DNA of 41,067 bases from an uncultured Verrucomicrobiales bacterium. GTDB taxonomy: Bacteria; Verrucomicrobiota; Verrucomicrobiia; Limisphaerales; UBA1100. A model generated the notes under the pieces. The model was not told the DNA's origin, made no database searches, and worked only from the letters and a program-made list of their open reading frames with translations. The position numbers and the translations under genes are program-made. The stretch is taken from the NCBI GenBank assembly GCA_913048135.1, contig CAJWVY010000009.1:1-41067 (forward strand), in the 5' to 3' direction. Shown here piece after piece: positions 18,201 through 26,554 of the stretch. Position 1 is the first letter of the stretch, and each line of letters begins with the position of its first letter.

Positions 18201-19507
18201 GCACAGAGACGATTTCTCAACAACGACCATGCCCGTCCTTTGGAAGCCAACCGGCTGTTATCATGTGTTTCACTGTAATGAATGAGCGTGCCAACGCGTT
18301 CGCTTTGCGTCAGCGCATGCTCCAAATAGCCGGCAACCTGTTCGCCGTTGTATTCCTGAAAGAGCTCTGAATAAGCCCATTGCATCCCGCCCTCTGTGAG
18401 TAATGCCGCGGTGTCGTCCCAGCCGCCACCCAATCCTTCCAGCAGGAAAACAGTGTCAGGAAAATGCTCCCGCACACGGGCGGTGATATAACGCCAGACA
18501 GGCATCGGCACTTTGTAGCCGGCATCACAGCGAAAACCATCCACACCGCGCCGGCACCATTCAAGAAACGCCGAAGCCATGTGCTCCCAGAGTTCCGGAT
18601 GATTGGGCTCCAACTCGACTAAATCTGCCCACACGTTGCCCCACGCACCAGGGCTGGCGAAATCACCGTTGGGTTCGCGAAGGAACCATTCGGGATGATT
18701 TTCCTGCAAAGTGCTGCCCCAGCCTGTGTGATTGATCACCAAATCCAAAAACAACTGACCACCATGGCTGTGCACTCCCCTTGCCAGTTCACGAAATTGC
18801 TCCACGCCCGTCGTTCGCTTATCGAATTCCACCAAGGCAGGATCGATAGCCGTCAAATCCCCGCAGGCATAGGGACTGCCAAAACGCCCCATCCGCGCGT
18901 ATGTGGTCGGCGTCGGATTCACGGGCAACAAATGGAGGATTCGACAATCGAGCGTTTCAAAAATGTGCGGCAGCTCGGCTTTCAAATCTCGTAAACCACC
19001 ACCCGGAGGGATCACCGTGTAGCCTTGGTCATCCAGCGATGTGATTCGTGGATCATGATCCATTGACGCGGTTTCACGTCGAGTTTTCGTAAGGCCAAAC
19101 ATCCGCGGGAAAGCGCAGTAAATGGTATTGGCCGTGCGGCAGGAATTGGGATGCACCGAGAGCCCGATGTTATCACCATCGGGCCAGTGCTGTCGGCCTT
19201 CTGCATCGACTGCATAAGCCTTAGATTGAAACCACCCCACCTCCGTCAAGGCCAGTTCCACCGACCATACAACGCCATCAAAACGCATGGGCACATCACG
19301 CCAACTGCCTTCCAACTGCACACCAGGCTCTTCAATTCCGCGGATTATTTCCTCCCGCACTTGGCGCCCACGTCCAATAGTGGTTCGAAGAAAAACACGA
19401 AGTTCTCCGGCAGAACTCGAAAGGCCGCAGAGGGTGAACTCCATCACATCCCCCACATGTCGAACCCATTGCCCGCCGCAAGGAGGATTCATCGTTAGTT
19501 GCGCCAC
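15296..19507 (-). CDS. Bifunctional-type glycogen debranching enzyme, GH13 plus GH133-like domains
   Basis: A 1403-residue protein that joins an alpha-amylase-family domain to an amylo-alpha-1,6-glucosidase domain, the plan of eukaryotic glycogen debranching enzyme. The N-terminus (1-125) looks like a beta-sandwich. The GH13 barrel (about 160-470) has region I DLVINH (255-260), nucleophile Asp328 in GFRCD, acid/base Glu357 in FLLEGLGGG and Asp416 in ETHDN. A central region (about 560-980) has no family I recognise. The C-terminal alpha/alpha barrel (about 1010-1400) carries the hallmark PWFLDWGRDTF (about 1033-1043) and SHFTWMD. The expected reactions are transfer of maltosyl/maltotriosyl units and then hydrolysis of the remaining branch glucose; both are inferred from residues. 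No signal peptide, so a cytoplasmic glycogen role is likely. It begins 77 bases after ahcY, beyond a terminator. Confidence 0.88.
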   Translation of the reverse strand: MAQLTMNPPCGGQWVRHVGDVMEFTLCGLSSSAGELRVFLRTTIGRGRQVREEIIRGIEEPGVQLEGSWRDVPMRFDGVVWSVELALTEVGWFQSKAYAVDAEGRQHWPDGDNIGLSVHPNSCRTANTIYCAFPRMFGLTKTRRETASMDHDPRITSLDDQGYTVIPPGGGLRDLKAELPHIFETLDCRILHLLPVNPTPTTYARMGRFGSPYACGDLTAIDPALVEFDKRTTGVEQFRELARGVHSHGGQLFLDLVINHTGWGSTLQENHPEWFLREPNGDFASPGAWGNVWADLVELEPNHPELWEHMASAFLEWCRRGVDGFRCDAGYKVPMPVWRYITARVREHFPDTVFLLEGLGGGWDDTAALLTEGGMQWAYSELFQEYNGEQVAGYLEHALTQSERVGTLIHYSETHDNSRLASKGRAWSLLRNRLCALTSVNGGFGFANGVEWQADEQINVHSARGLNWGADDNIVSELAQLNRLINQHPCFRDGARLERLSDPESPLYHLCRTSADGASEVRVLANLDLDEAQSMDDGVTGWIDLLSGKVFEGGQVLPGDVLCLAPETPELGGDLYEEKRAQAAWAYQCLSVRFEPEELGGLQWLELAELAAANPAEFVAAIATIQKADHSSGLLAQLREAARLEQFPQLNIWRRRDASRVMPVPAGHWLVVYDDAPFEVCLSGSDGTRQLSSVGMENVHVASFGPMTRAGRYQLGFRERGDKESSVGGSVEVVGSDPSDESFDTTTVRWVEDTLEAPVALLTNGRGGMARMPVDLGAIKSKYDCLLGANLHADAPVDRHVFAKRIRLWAVADGFISALDATNLIHFEPGPPARWRFLVSAGDFRAVEVEVEAAMPAECNATVLTFRRLDEDPVRGRKLLGDKEFSLTARVDLEDRSFHGETHLSREGESYFNECLECGGEGFVFAPAADRVLRADVDRGRFHAEAEPIYNVAHPVEASRGQAGAGDAYSPGWFEIPLKPSEKSVLTLSAEAEPVPPLSNKATPVSFEGRLRNSMEAFVVNRGEGKTVVAGYPWFLDWGRDTFIAARGLLAAGWSEEVFGIVKAFARFEDRGSLPNVLNGDNASNRETSDAPLWFGKVCAELGESAQEDLFSGRMADGRTLREILISIGRGYRDGTPQGIRMDLESGLIWSPSHFTWMDTNYPAGTPREGYPVEIQALWIELLGLLGLLDPEGGWGDLELRARESLRNYFCRTPSGWIADLLPAAEGVGPSDAPCDDALRSNGLMAVALGAVPLSVGRATVLAACDHLVVPGGIRSLAPLSVAVPLPVRSHAGELLNDPIQPYWGRYEGDEDTRRKPAYHNGTAWGWQLPFLSESIMRCWPGDEGALKAARSYLLTMEPLLNTGCIGHLPEVMDGDAPHTQRGCDAQAWSATEAYRVWQLLQN

Positions 19508-19543
19508 ACGCGCATCATGCGCCTAAGGGTACAATCTGCCCAC

Positions 19544-19567
19544 AAAAAAGGCGGGCCGAAGCCCGCC
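19544..19567 (-). terminator. Rho-independent terminator of metK-ahcY
   Basis: A perfect 7-base stem, GGCGGGC (19550-19556) with GCCCGCC (19561-19567), closes a CGAA tetraloop. On the minus strand it is followed by six T residues (19549-19544). It lies between the ahcY stop and the debranching enzyme start, so the latter needs its own promoter. Confidence 0.9.
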
Positions 19568-19584
19568 GTGAAATACCTCGCTTT

Positions 19585-21027
19585 TTAGTAGCGATAATGC
19601 TCAGGCTTATACGGCCCCTCAACCGGGACGCTAATATAATCCGCCTGTTCAGGCGTAAGCTCGGTTAACTTCGCACCCAACTTACCCAAGTGCAGTCGTG
19701 CCACCTCTTCATCGAGTTGTTTATCAAGGCGGTACACACCAACTTTACGATCAGGATTCTTACGAATATCGATCTGCGCGATCGTTTGGTTCGTAAAACT
19801 ATTGGACATAACAAAACTCGGGTGCCCAGTCGCGCAGGCTAGATTAATGAGACGCCCTTCAGCCAATAAATAAATTGAATGACCATCCGAGAATGTATAC
19901 CGATCCACAGGACCGCCAGGAATGGAATCGTCTTTGATGACTTCCCGCGTGACCCCTTCCATTGCCTCCAAACCAGCCACCTGAATTTCATTATCAAAAT
20001 GGCCAATGTTGCAGACGATCGCCTGATCCTTCATGCGAGCCATATGGTCCGCAGTGATAATGTCCTTGTTTCCCGTGGTGGTAACGAAAATGTCAGCCTC
20101 AGTAAGCGCATCCTCAACTGTCGTGACTTGATAACCTGCCATGCAAGCCTGCAGTGCACAGATGGGATCCACCTCAGACACCATCACCCGAGCGCGCTCA
20201 TTAGCAAGCGATTCGGCCGAGCCCTTGCCTACATCGCCGTAGCCACACACCATCGCTACTTTGCCGGAGACCAACACATCCAACGCCCGTTTGATGCCGT
20301 CCACTAATGAGTGGCGGCAACCAAAGACATTGTCGAATTTAGACTTAGTTACCGAATCGTTGACATTAACGGCTTGAAACAACAACTCATCTCGTTCCTC
20401 CATTTGTATCAGACGTTGAACACCCGTGGTAGTCTCTTCGGACACGCCCACAACCGCCTCCGCCACCGGCCTCCAGTGACCAGGCTTGTCAGCATTCACC
20501 TTTTTAAGCAGGTTTTTGATAACCTGTTCTTCCTCACTGTCAGATTTAGAATCAACCCAATCACTACCGTTTTCCAACTCCAGCCCCTTGTGGATCAGCA
20601 GCGTTGCATCCCCGCCATCGTCAACGATTTGATCCGGCCCGGAACCATCCGGCCAAGTGAGAGCTTTAAAAGTGCAATCCCAGTATTCTTCCAGAGTCTC
20701 CCCCTTCCAGGCAAACACTGGAACGCCCGCGGCCGCAATGGCCGCAGCCGCATGATCCTGCGTGGAGAATATGTTGCAGGAACACCAACGCACATCAGCA
20801 CCTAACTCCACGAGGGTCTCGATCAGCACAGCGGTCTGGATAGTCATGTGCAGTGAGCCCATGATCTTTACACCGGCTAAGGGCTTTTCCGGCCCGTACT
20901 TTTCTCGAGTGGCCATCAGGCCCGGCATTTCCATTTCGGCAATATCGATTTCTTTCCGGCCAAAATCAGCCAGTGACATATCACGAACGTGATAATCCAT
21001 TTTTTGTTTTTCAAGCGTCATCGTCAT
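19585..21027 (-). CDS. ahcY: Adenosylhomocysteinase (SAH hydrolase)
   Basis: Splits S-adenosylhomocysteine reversibly into homocysteine and adenosine, clearing the product that inhibits methyltransferases. The 480-residue product matches bacterial family length. It shows the substrate-domain motif [15 protein letters not shown] (about 84-98), the NAD-binding [10 protein letters not shown] and the family C-terminus KPEHYRY. The ATG at 21027 has an AGGAGG (21040-21035 on the minus strand) 7 bases upstream, and that site overlaps the metK stop codon. With only 11 bases between the genes, metK and ahcY form an operon, ended by the hairpin at 19544-19567. Regulation by the neighbouring ArsR-methyltransferase protein is proposed. 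Confidence 0.97.
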   Translation of the reverse strand: MTMTLEKQKMDYHVRDMSLADFGRKEIDIAEMEMPGLMATREKYGPEKPLAGVKIMGSLHMTIQTAVLIETLVELGADVRWCSCNIFSTQDHAAAAIAAAGVPVFAWKGETLEEYWDCTFKALTWPDGSGPDQIVDDGGDATLLIHKGLELENGSDWVDSKSDSEEEQVIKNLLKKVNADKPGHWRPVAEAVVGVSEETTTGVQRLIQMEERDELLFQAVNVNDSVTKSKFDNVFGCRHSLVDGIKRALDVLVSGKVAMVCGYGDVGKGSAESLANERARVMVSEVDPICALQACMAGYQVTTVEDALTEADIFVTTTGNKDIITADHMARMKDQAIVCNIGHFDNEIQVAGLEAMEGVTREVIKDDSIPGGPVDRYTFSDGHSIYLLAEGRLINLACATGHPSFVMSNSFTNQTIAQIDIRKNPDRKVGVYRLDKQLDEEVARLHLGKLGAKLTELTPEQADYISVPVEGPYKPEHYRY

Positions 21028-21038
21028 TTGTATTCCTC

Positions 21039-22211
21039 CTATTTTATCACACGCTGCAAGGCAGCTATTTTGTCGGTTTTCTCCCAGGTAATATCTTTTT
21101 GGTTTTTACCAAAGTGACCATAATTCGTGGTCAACGAATAAATAGGTCGAAGCAGCTTCAAGTGCTTCACAATATCAGCCGGTTTGAGCTGAAAAACCTT
21201 GTTAACCGCACGAACAATTTTCCCTTCAGCCACGGTGTTGGTTCCAAATGTATCTACGTGCACCGAAACCGGTTTGGGATAGCCAATCGCATAAGCAAAT
21301 TGAATTTCACACCGGGTAGCCAGTCCCGCAGCAACAATATTCTTAGCCACATAACGCCCCATGTATGCCGCACTACGATCAACCTTGCTGGGGTCCTTAC
21401 CACTGAAAGCGCCGCCCCCATGGCGTCCCATACCGCCGTAGGTATCGACGATAATCTTACGGCCCGTCAAACCGCTATCGCCTTCTGGACCACCGACAAC
21501 AAACCGTCCAGTGGGATTGATTAAAATCTGCGTGTCCCTAGCCAGCATCTTTTTGGGAATTGATTTCTCGATGACCTCCCGTGTAATGAAGTCACGAATG
21601 ACCTTGTTGCTGGCATCGGCAGCATGCTGTGTGGAAACCACCACACTGGTAACCTTCACTGGTCTGTTGTCTACATATTGAACAGAAACTTGCGTCTTAG
21701 CATCCGGCCGCAGCCATTTAGCCTTTCCGGCTTTGCGAAGCTTGGTGAGCTGACGCCCCAATCGGTGGGAATACATAATCGGCGCCGGCATCAGCTCCGA
21801 AGTTTCGTCACAGGCATATCCAAACATGAGGCCTTGATCGCCCGCGCCCTGCTCAGCCGTCGCCTTGCCCGTTGCTTTACGAGCATCCACGCCCTGCGCA
21901 ATATCCGGGCTTTGCGCTGTGAGGTAATTATTGATGAACACCTTGTCCGCATGAAACACATCATCGTCATTCACGTAACCAATGTCGCGGATGGCCTTTC
22001 GGATCACCTGCTCATAATCAAACTTTGCCTTGGTAGTGATCTCGCCCCCTACGCAGACGACATTGCTTTTCACAAAGGTCTCGCAAGCCACGCGGCTGTT
22101 CTTGTCCTGCGCCATACACGCATCTAGGATTGCATCGCTGATGGTGTCCGACACCTTGTCCGGATGACCTTCACCAACGGATTCAGAGGAAAATATGTAA
22201 CTTTTAGCCAT
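21039..22211 (-). CDS. metK: S-adenosylmethionine synthetase
   Basis: Makes SAM from methionine and ATP in the cytoplasm. The 390-residue product has the opening [13 protein letters not shown] (ATP and metal site), the signature [12 protein letters not shown] and the P-loop-like [14 protein letters not shown]. Length is normal for bacteria. The ATG at 22211 lies 15 bases from the inverted repeat at 22227-22244; the leader has no strong Shine-Dalgarno match. It is the first gene of metK-ahcY and divergent from the ArsR-methyltransferase gene across 90 bases. Confidence 0.97.
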   Translation of the reverse strand: MAKSYIFSSESVGEGHPDKVSDTISDAILDACMAQDKNSRVACETFVKSNVVCVGGEITTKAKFDYEQVIRKAIRDIGYVNDDDVFHADKVFINNYLTAQSPDIAQGVDARKATGKATAEQGAGDQGLMFGYACDETSELMPAPIMYSHRLGRQLTKLRKAGKAKWLRPDAKTQVSVQYVDNRPVKVTSVVVSTQHAADASNKVIRDFITREVIEKSIPKKMLARDTQILINPTGRFVVGGPEGDSGLTGRKIIVDTYGGMGRHGGGAFSGKDPSKVDRSAAYMGRYVAKNIVAAGLATRCEIQFAYAIGYPKPVSVHVDTFGTNTVAEGKIVRAVNKVFQLKPADIVKHLKLLRPIYSLTTNYGHFGKNQKDITWEKTDKIAALQRVIK

Positions 22212-22226
22212 GAGATTTCAAGGGAT

Positions 22227-22244
22227 GTCAATTTACATATTGAC
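22227..22244. promoter_or_regulatory. Inverted repeat, candidate operator of the ArsR-methyltransferase regulator
   Basis: GTCAAT (22227-22232) and ATTGAC (22239-22244) form a perfect 6-base inverted repeat around a 6-base A/T-rich spacer, the size expected for a winged-helix dimer of the ArsR family. The right half overlaps the -35 candidate TTGACG (22240-22245) of the rightward promoter. The whole repeat lies just past the predicted start of the leftward metK transcript. Binding here could therefore repress both directions. That it is the regulator's site is inference from position and symmetry. Confidence 0.55.
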
Positions 22245-22267
22245 GTATCCGGATTAAAAGATATTAA
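22240..22267 (+). promoter_or_regulatory. Candidate promoter of the ArsR-methyltransferase gene
   Basis: TTGACG (22240-22245) and TATTAA (22262-22267) are spaced by 16 bases. The predicted start near 22274 would leave a leader of about 28 bases containing GGAG at 22276-22279. The -35 box lies in the inverted repeat and the -10 box overlaps that of the opposing metK promoter. Confidence 0.4.
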
Positions 22268-22285
22268 ATTTTGAAGGAGCGTCAA
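22258..22285 (-). promoter_or_regulatory. Candidate promoter of metK-ahcY
   Basis: Read on the minus strand, TTGACG (22285-22280) and TATCTT (22263-22258) are spaced by 16 bases. The predicted start is near 22251, giving a leader of about 40 bases that contains the inverted repeat at about +7 to +24. A repressor bound there would block initiation or escape. Confidence 0.4.
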
Positions 22286-22301
22286 ACCAATTTTCTCCAC
22301 C

Positions 22302-23231
22302 ATGAGCCAATCCCTGAAAATTCTGAAAGCGCTTACCGACGCCACCCGACTTAGACTGGTCGCTTTACTGAGCCGCGAGGAGCTCTCAGTCAATGAACTT
22401 CAGGAAATCACCGAATTGGGCCAATCTCGTATCTCAACCCATCTTGGTGTGCTTCAGGAAAACGGCCTGCTCACGTTTCGAAAAGACGGCAAGCGCTCGC
22501 TGTACCGCATTAATCCAAAGACCACCCGTCAAGCCCACGAATGCCTTGAATTGGCCCGGCAAATAGCCAGCGAAGGAGGGGAACACGAACAGGACGGCCG
22601 CAATCTCAAGCGCGTGCTCGAGCAACGCAGTGAGCAGGCCCAAGTGTATTTCAATCAAGTCGCCGGCCGGTTTGATCAAAAATATGGTCCCGGCCGTTCC
22701 TGGCAGGCCTTCGGCCAACTACTCCTGCAGCTTGTGCCTCCGCTTGATATCGCGGATCTTGGTTCCGGTGAGGGTTTGGTCGGGGAACTCCTCGCCCGTA
22801 ATGCCCGCAAGGTCATTTGCGTGGATAACTCCAAACACATCGTGGATTTCGGCCAGCGCAAAGCAGAAAAAAACGGCCTCAAGAACCTCGAGTTTCGCCA
22901 TGGCGACATCGAAAACCCTCCCCTCCGAGCCAAGACAGTGGATGTGGCTCTGTTCAGCCAAGCCTTACATCACGCCGAGAACCCCGAAGCGGCACTGGCC
23001 TCAGCCTACCGAATCCTGCGTCCGGGCGGACGCTTGATCATTCTGGATTTGCTCGAACACCAATTCGAACAGGCTCGGGATTTATACGGAGATCGTTGGC
23101 TCGGCTTCCCGAAAAATACGCTGCACCAATGGATCACTGAAGCTGGCTTTAAGCAGGCGGAAATCACCGAAGCCGCCCGAGAAGAAGAACCACCGCATTT
23201 CACCACACTGCTCGCAATAGCCGAGAAGTGA
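22302..23231 (+). CDS. ArsR-family regulator fused to a SAM-dependent methyltransferase-like domain (SahR-like)
   Basis: The 309-residue product joins two domains. Residues 1-75 form an ArsR winged helix (recognition region about 40-56, LGQSRISTHLGVLQENG, with the wing at KDGKRSLYRI). Residues about 115-305 form a class I methyltransferase-like domain with motif I DLGSGEGLVG (152-161), the acidic VICVDNS (171-177) and SQALHHAENP near motif IV. None of the metal-binding cysteines of arsenic-sensing ArsR is visible. This plan matches the SAH-responsive regulator SahR described in Proteobacteria, where the methyltransferase fold serves as ligand sensor. Facing metK-ahcY supports that role here; enzymatic methylation is not excluded. 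Its TGA touches the stop codon of the DUF1552 gene with no base between. Confidence 0.82.
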   Translation: MSQSLKILKALTDATRLRLVALLSREELSVNELQEITELGQSRISTHLGVLQENGLLTFRKDGKRSLYRINPKTTRQAHECLELARQIASEGGEHEQDGRNLKRVLEQRSEQAQVYFNQVAGRFDQKYGPGRSWQAFGQLLLQLVPPLDIADLGSGEGLVGELLARNARKVICVDNSKHIVDFGQRKAEKNGLKNLEFRHGDIENPPLRAKTVDVALFSQALHHAENPEAALASAYRILRPGGRLIILDLLEHQFEQARDLYGDRWLGFPKNTLHQWITEAGFKQAEITEAAREEEPPHFTTLLAIAEK

Positions 23232-24566
23232 CTAAGCCAAGTCCTTCAAGCGGCCCGTGCTGTCACCCAATTGATCGGTTGACGTACCCATTATATCGAG
23301 CATGTTGAGGAACAGGTTAGCCATCGGTGTCATCTTGGGATAGACCACATGCCGCCCCGGCTTAATCGCGCCATTGCCCTTACCGGCCATCAGAACGGGT
23401 AAATCATAATGAGTGTGACGATTCCCATCCCCAATTGCACCGCCATATACGACCATGGAATGATCCAGCAAAGTGCCTTCCCCTTCAGGAATGGTTTTCA
23501 AACGTTCCACGAGATGAGCAAACAGCGTCACATGATAACGATCGATCTTAGCCAACGACTTCACCTTCTCGGCATTGTCGCGGTGATGGGACAGACTGTG
23601 GTGTCCGCTTTTCACGCCAACCACCGGATAGCTCCGGTTCGATCCATCGTGCGCCATGAGATAGGAAATTACACGCGTTGAATCTGTTTGAAACGCCAAG
23701 GCCATCATGTCCGCCATAAGCCGAACATGCTCCCCGTAATCGTTGGGCTTGCCAGCAGGGACAGAAAAACCCTTCGGCAAATCCACCGGGGACTCCGCCA
23801 TAGCCTCCACGCGGCGCTCCATTTCCCGCACAGATTCCAGATACTCATCGAGCTTTCGCTTGTCCGTATAACCAAGGCGCTTCTCCAATTGCTTCGCATC
23901 GTCCATCGCGAAATCGAGAATGCTTTTCCGCAACGCCATGCGTCGCTTGCGCTCCTGCGAAGCCTCTTTAGCTGAACCGCCCGCAAACAGGCGGTCGAAC
24001 ACCTTCTTGGGATTGGATTCCGGCGGCACAGGCGTGGTTTCATTTTTCCACGCCAAATTAAACTGGTACGCACAACTGTAACCGGAATCACATCGCCCAC
24101 TCAATCGCACGCCTTCACTGCTCAACTCCAGTGAAGGCAGCCGGGTTTTGCCCGCCAATCGCTGTGCCGCCACTTGATCGACTGAGACACCCAGCCGAAT
24201 ATCAGCCCCGCTGGTTTTGCGCGCCTGACAGCCCGTCAGAAAAGTAGCATTGGCCCGTGCATGATCCCCGGCACCATCACCGTTGGCTTCCGCCTTTTCA
24301 TGCGCCAAGCCGCTAAAGACCAGCAAATCTTCCCGATGTTTTTCCAAGGGCTGCAACGTGCGGGACATCCGGTATCCGGTGCCTTCGCCTTTGACGTTCC
24401 AGTCCTTTTGAATGACGCCATTGGGAATGTACACGAACGCCATGCGCGTTGGAAATTTCACATTCCCCGCAGCCAACGCCTTGCCCGGGATCATGGCCTC
24501 CAGTGCCGGCAAAGCAATAGCCGTTCCAGCACCCCGCAAAAATGTTCTCCGTGAAAGTTGCTTCAT
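23232..24566 (-). CDS. DUF1552 family protein with Tat signal
   Basis: A 444-residue exported protein of unknown function. The N-terminus MKQLSRRTFLRGAGTAIALP is a twin-arginine signal followed by a hydrophobic core and an AxA-like cleavage region near KALAAG, so it is exported folded, probably with a metal cofactor. DUF1552 landmarks include RMAFVYIPNGV (about 41-51), the HARANATFLTG stretch and SGHHSLSHH near residue 327. The family resembles DUF1501 and may share the alkaline-phosphatase-like fold; that is inference. It is the last gene of the exported-protein block, 60 bases behind the DUF1592-type cytochrome gene, its usual partner in this group. The gene carries no sign of transfer. Confidence 0.9.
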   Translation of the reverse strand: MKQLSRRTFLRGAGTAIALPALEAMIPGKALAAGNVKFPTRMAFVYIPNGVIQKDWNVKGEGTGYRMSRTLQPLEKHREDLLVFSGLAHEKAEANGDGAGDHARANATFLTGCQARKTSGADIRLGVSVDQVAAQRLAGKTRLPSLELSSEGVRLSGRCDSGYSCAYQFNLAWKNETTPVPPESNPKKVFDRLFAGGSAKEASQERKRRMALRKSILDFAMDDAKQLEKRLGYTDKRKLDEYLESVREMERRVEAMAESPVDLPKGFSVPAGKPNDYGEHVRLMADMMALAFQTDSTRVISYLMAHDGSNRSYPVVGVKSGHHSLSHHRDNAEKVKSLAKIDRYHVTLFAHLVERLKTIPEGEGTLLDHSMVVYGGAIGDGNRHTHYDLPVLMAGKGNGAIKPGRHVVYPKMTPMANLFLNMLDIMGTSTDQLGDSTGRLKDLA

Positions 24567-24626
24567 TGTTCCTACGCGTTACTTAGAGGTAATCTAGCCT
24601 GAATTCGCTCAATAAACAAGCCGACA

Positions 24627-26513
24627 TTATGGGGCTGCTTCGCCACGTTTCATATCAAATGGCAGGCTTCCCACGATACCCATCACCAAGTGAAACGATC
24701 GATCCTCATTGCCCTTCAGCCGCTCAACAATTTTATCAACCGGCCTTTTATCGTAATATTCAAGCCCGCGCCCCAGAGCATAAGTCAGCATCTTCTCCGT
24801 GACGCAGCGGATGAACAAATCCGATTTCTTAGTCGCAAAAATCGCCCGCAGCTCCGCTGCATTTCTGAAAGGCTCGCCACTATCAAGTTGCCCGCCCGCA
24901 TCCACAGGCGCGCCATTGTCCTCCGTTCGGTAACGCCCGATGGCGTCAAAGTTTTCAAACGCAAACCCAATCGGATCCATTTTCTTATGGCAAGAGGCGC
25001 ATACGGCGTTGGTGCTGTGCTTGGCCATTTGTTCGCGCATGGTGCCCTTAATCTCACCGGCCTCTTCCAATTCCGGAACATTTGGCGGCGGTGGCGGTGG
25101 TGGTGTGCCCAAGATATTATCGAGCACGTATTTACCCCGCTTTACCGGCGATGTGCGGTCCGGGTCACTGGTTAGAGTCAGCACACTGGCATGCCCCAAG
25201 ACTCCGGCTCGTGTGTTTCCGCGTAACGCCACTTTACGAAACGCCTCTCCCTGAATATTTGGCAAGCCATACAAGGCAGCCAAACGTTCGTTCACAAACG
25301 AATAACGCGCAGTCAATAATTCGGTGAGCGGCCGGTTCCCTCGCAAAACATCAACGAAGAGCAACTCGGTTTCCCGACGCATATCCTCACGTAATTCCGG
25401 GGTGTAAACCGGGAACAGATTTTTATCAGGTCGCACGATATCCAAATTGCGCAACTGCAGCCATTGACCGGCAAAATTCTCCACCAACGCTTCCGCCCTG
25501 GAATCAGCCAACATTCGCTGCACTTCAGATTCGAGCTGCTTACGCAGCGCCCCTTTGGCCGCCAAATCCAACAAGCGATCATCCGGCACACTGCTCCAAA
25601 TGAAAAATGCCAGTCGAGAAGCTAGTTCGTATTCATTCAGACGCCGGATTGCCTTGGGATTTGATGGCGCCCCATCCAGTTCCCAGCGAAAAAGAAAATG
25701 CGGGGAAACCATGACCGCCTGAATCACCACTTGAACACGCATCTCAAGTGGCACCCCTTCGCCGGCCGCCGCCTTGCTCACCGCAAGCATGCGAGTTATC
25801 TCAGCATCCCGAATCTCACGCCGATAAGCGCGCCTCATAAATTTTGCCACAAACTCACCGAAGGCAACCGCTTCGGCATCCTTTGCGACCGGTAATTTGA
25901 AGTACTCTTTTTGAAATTCAGTGGGCTCCTTTTCCTTCGGCCGAATCACGACAGCCGCCGCGGCAATGGTTTCCGCGGCATCCAGATATTTCTCCATCAG
26001 TAACGGCGACATCGAAAGCACATCACCAATATTATCAAATCCATATCCCGTATCGTCCGCTGGAAAATCTTTGGCCGGCTTGAAATCCACAAATAACAAA
26101 TCGCGTACAACATTATTGTATTCACTCCGGTTCAGCCGCCGAACCGTCACCCGACCAGGATCCGGCGGAGCTGTTCGGTAAAAGGTATCCAGCGAATGGC
26201 GCGACCAATCTGCCAGCAAGTCCCGCTCTTCACCATTGGGACGTTTCTTCCGGCCTTCCGGCGGCATTTCCCCGGCGGCCACCAACTTACGAATTTGCTC
26301 CCAAATCTTGTAGCCGTGGTGGACGTCTTTTTCCGTTTGGAATACGTCCAGCGCCAACCCTCCCTTTGTCTCGCCGTCGCCGTGGCAGGCATAACAATGA
26401 TCTTCCAGCAACGGGAGAATATCCTTGGCAAACGAAACTTTGGCCGGATCCACCGCCGCAGTCACAGTTATGCTACCGGCCACTAAACACAAAATTACCC
26501 GAAACCAACCCAT
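24627..26513 (-). CDS. Exported c-type-cytochrome-like protein of the DUF1587/1595/1592/1588/1585 type
   Basis: A 628-residue protein with a Sec signal peptide (MGWFRVILCLVAGS) and two CxxCH haem motifs. The first is in a PSCyt1-like domain (CYACHG, Cys40, Cys43, His44) and the second in the C-terminal part (CASCHKK, Cys505, Cys508, His509). Between them the order fits DUF1587 (RRLNRSEYNNVVRDLL), DUF1595 (FMRRAYRREI), DUF1592 (YELASRLAFFIWSSVPDD) and DUF1588, with a run of seven prolines after NILGT; DUF1585 ends it. The frame is open to a GTG at 26555 overlapping the upstream stop, and another GTG at 26522 lies 4 bases from AGGAGG. I kept the ATG at 26513 because it starts the signal peptide. 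Function is unknown; redox activity is inferred from the haem motifs. Confidence 0.88.
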   Translation of the reverse strand: MGWFRVILCLVAGSITVTAAVDPAKVSFAKDILPLLEDHCYACHGDGETKGGLALDVFQTEKDVHHGYKIWEQIRKLVAAGEMPPEGRKKRPNGEERDLLADWSRHSLDTFYRTAPPDPGRVTVRRLNRSEYNNVVRDLLFVDFKPAKDFPADDTGYGFDNIGDVLSMSPLLMEKYLDAAETIAAAAVVIRPKEKEPTEFQKEYFKLPVAKDAEAVAFGEFVAKFMRRAYRREIRDAEITRMLAVSKAAAGEGVPLEMRVQVVIQAVMVSPHFLFRWELDGAPSNPKAIRRLNEYELASRLAFFIWSSVPDDRLLDLAAKGALRKQLESEVQRMLADSRAEALVENFAGQWLQLRNLDIVRPDKNLFPVYTPELREDMRRETELLFVDVLRGNRPLTELLTARYSFVNERLAALYGLPNIQGEAFRKVALRGNTRAGVLGHASVLTLTSDPDRTSPVKRGKYVLDNILGTPPPPPPPNVPELEEAGEIKGTMREQMAKHSTNAVCASCHKKMDPIGFAFENFDAIGRYRTEDNGAPVDAGGQLDSGEPFRNAAELRAIFATKKSDLFIRCVTEKMLTYALGRGLEYYDKRPVDKIVERLKGNEDRSFHLVMGIVGSLPFDMKRGEAAP

Positions 26514-26554
26514 GCGCTGCACTAGACCTCCTTTTGCCGCACCATATTCAAACA

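Noticed and set aside
22212-22301. SAM or SAH riboswitch ahead of metK
   Set aside because: The leader is at most about 90 bases and predicted at about 40, too short for SAM-I. I could not find the conserved core of SAM-II or the SAH class. The inverted repeat fits a protein operator better.
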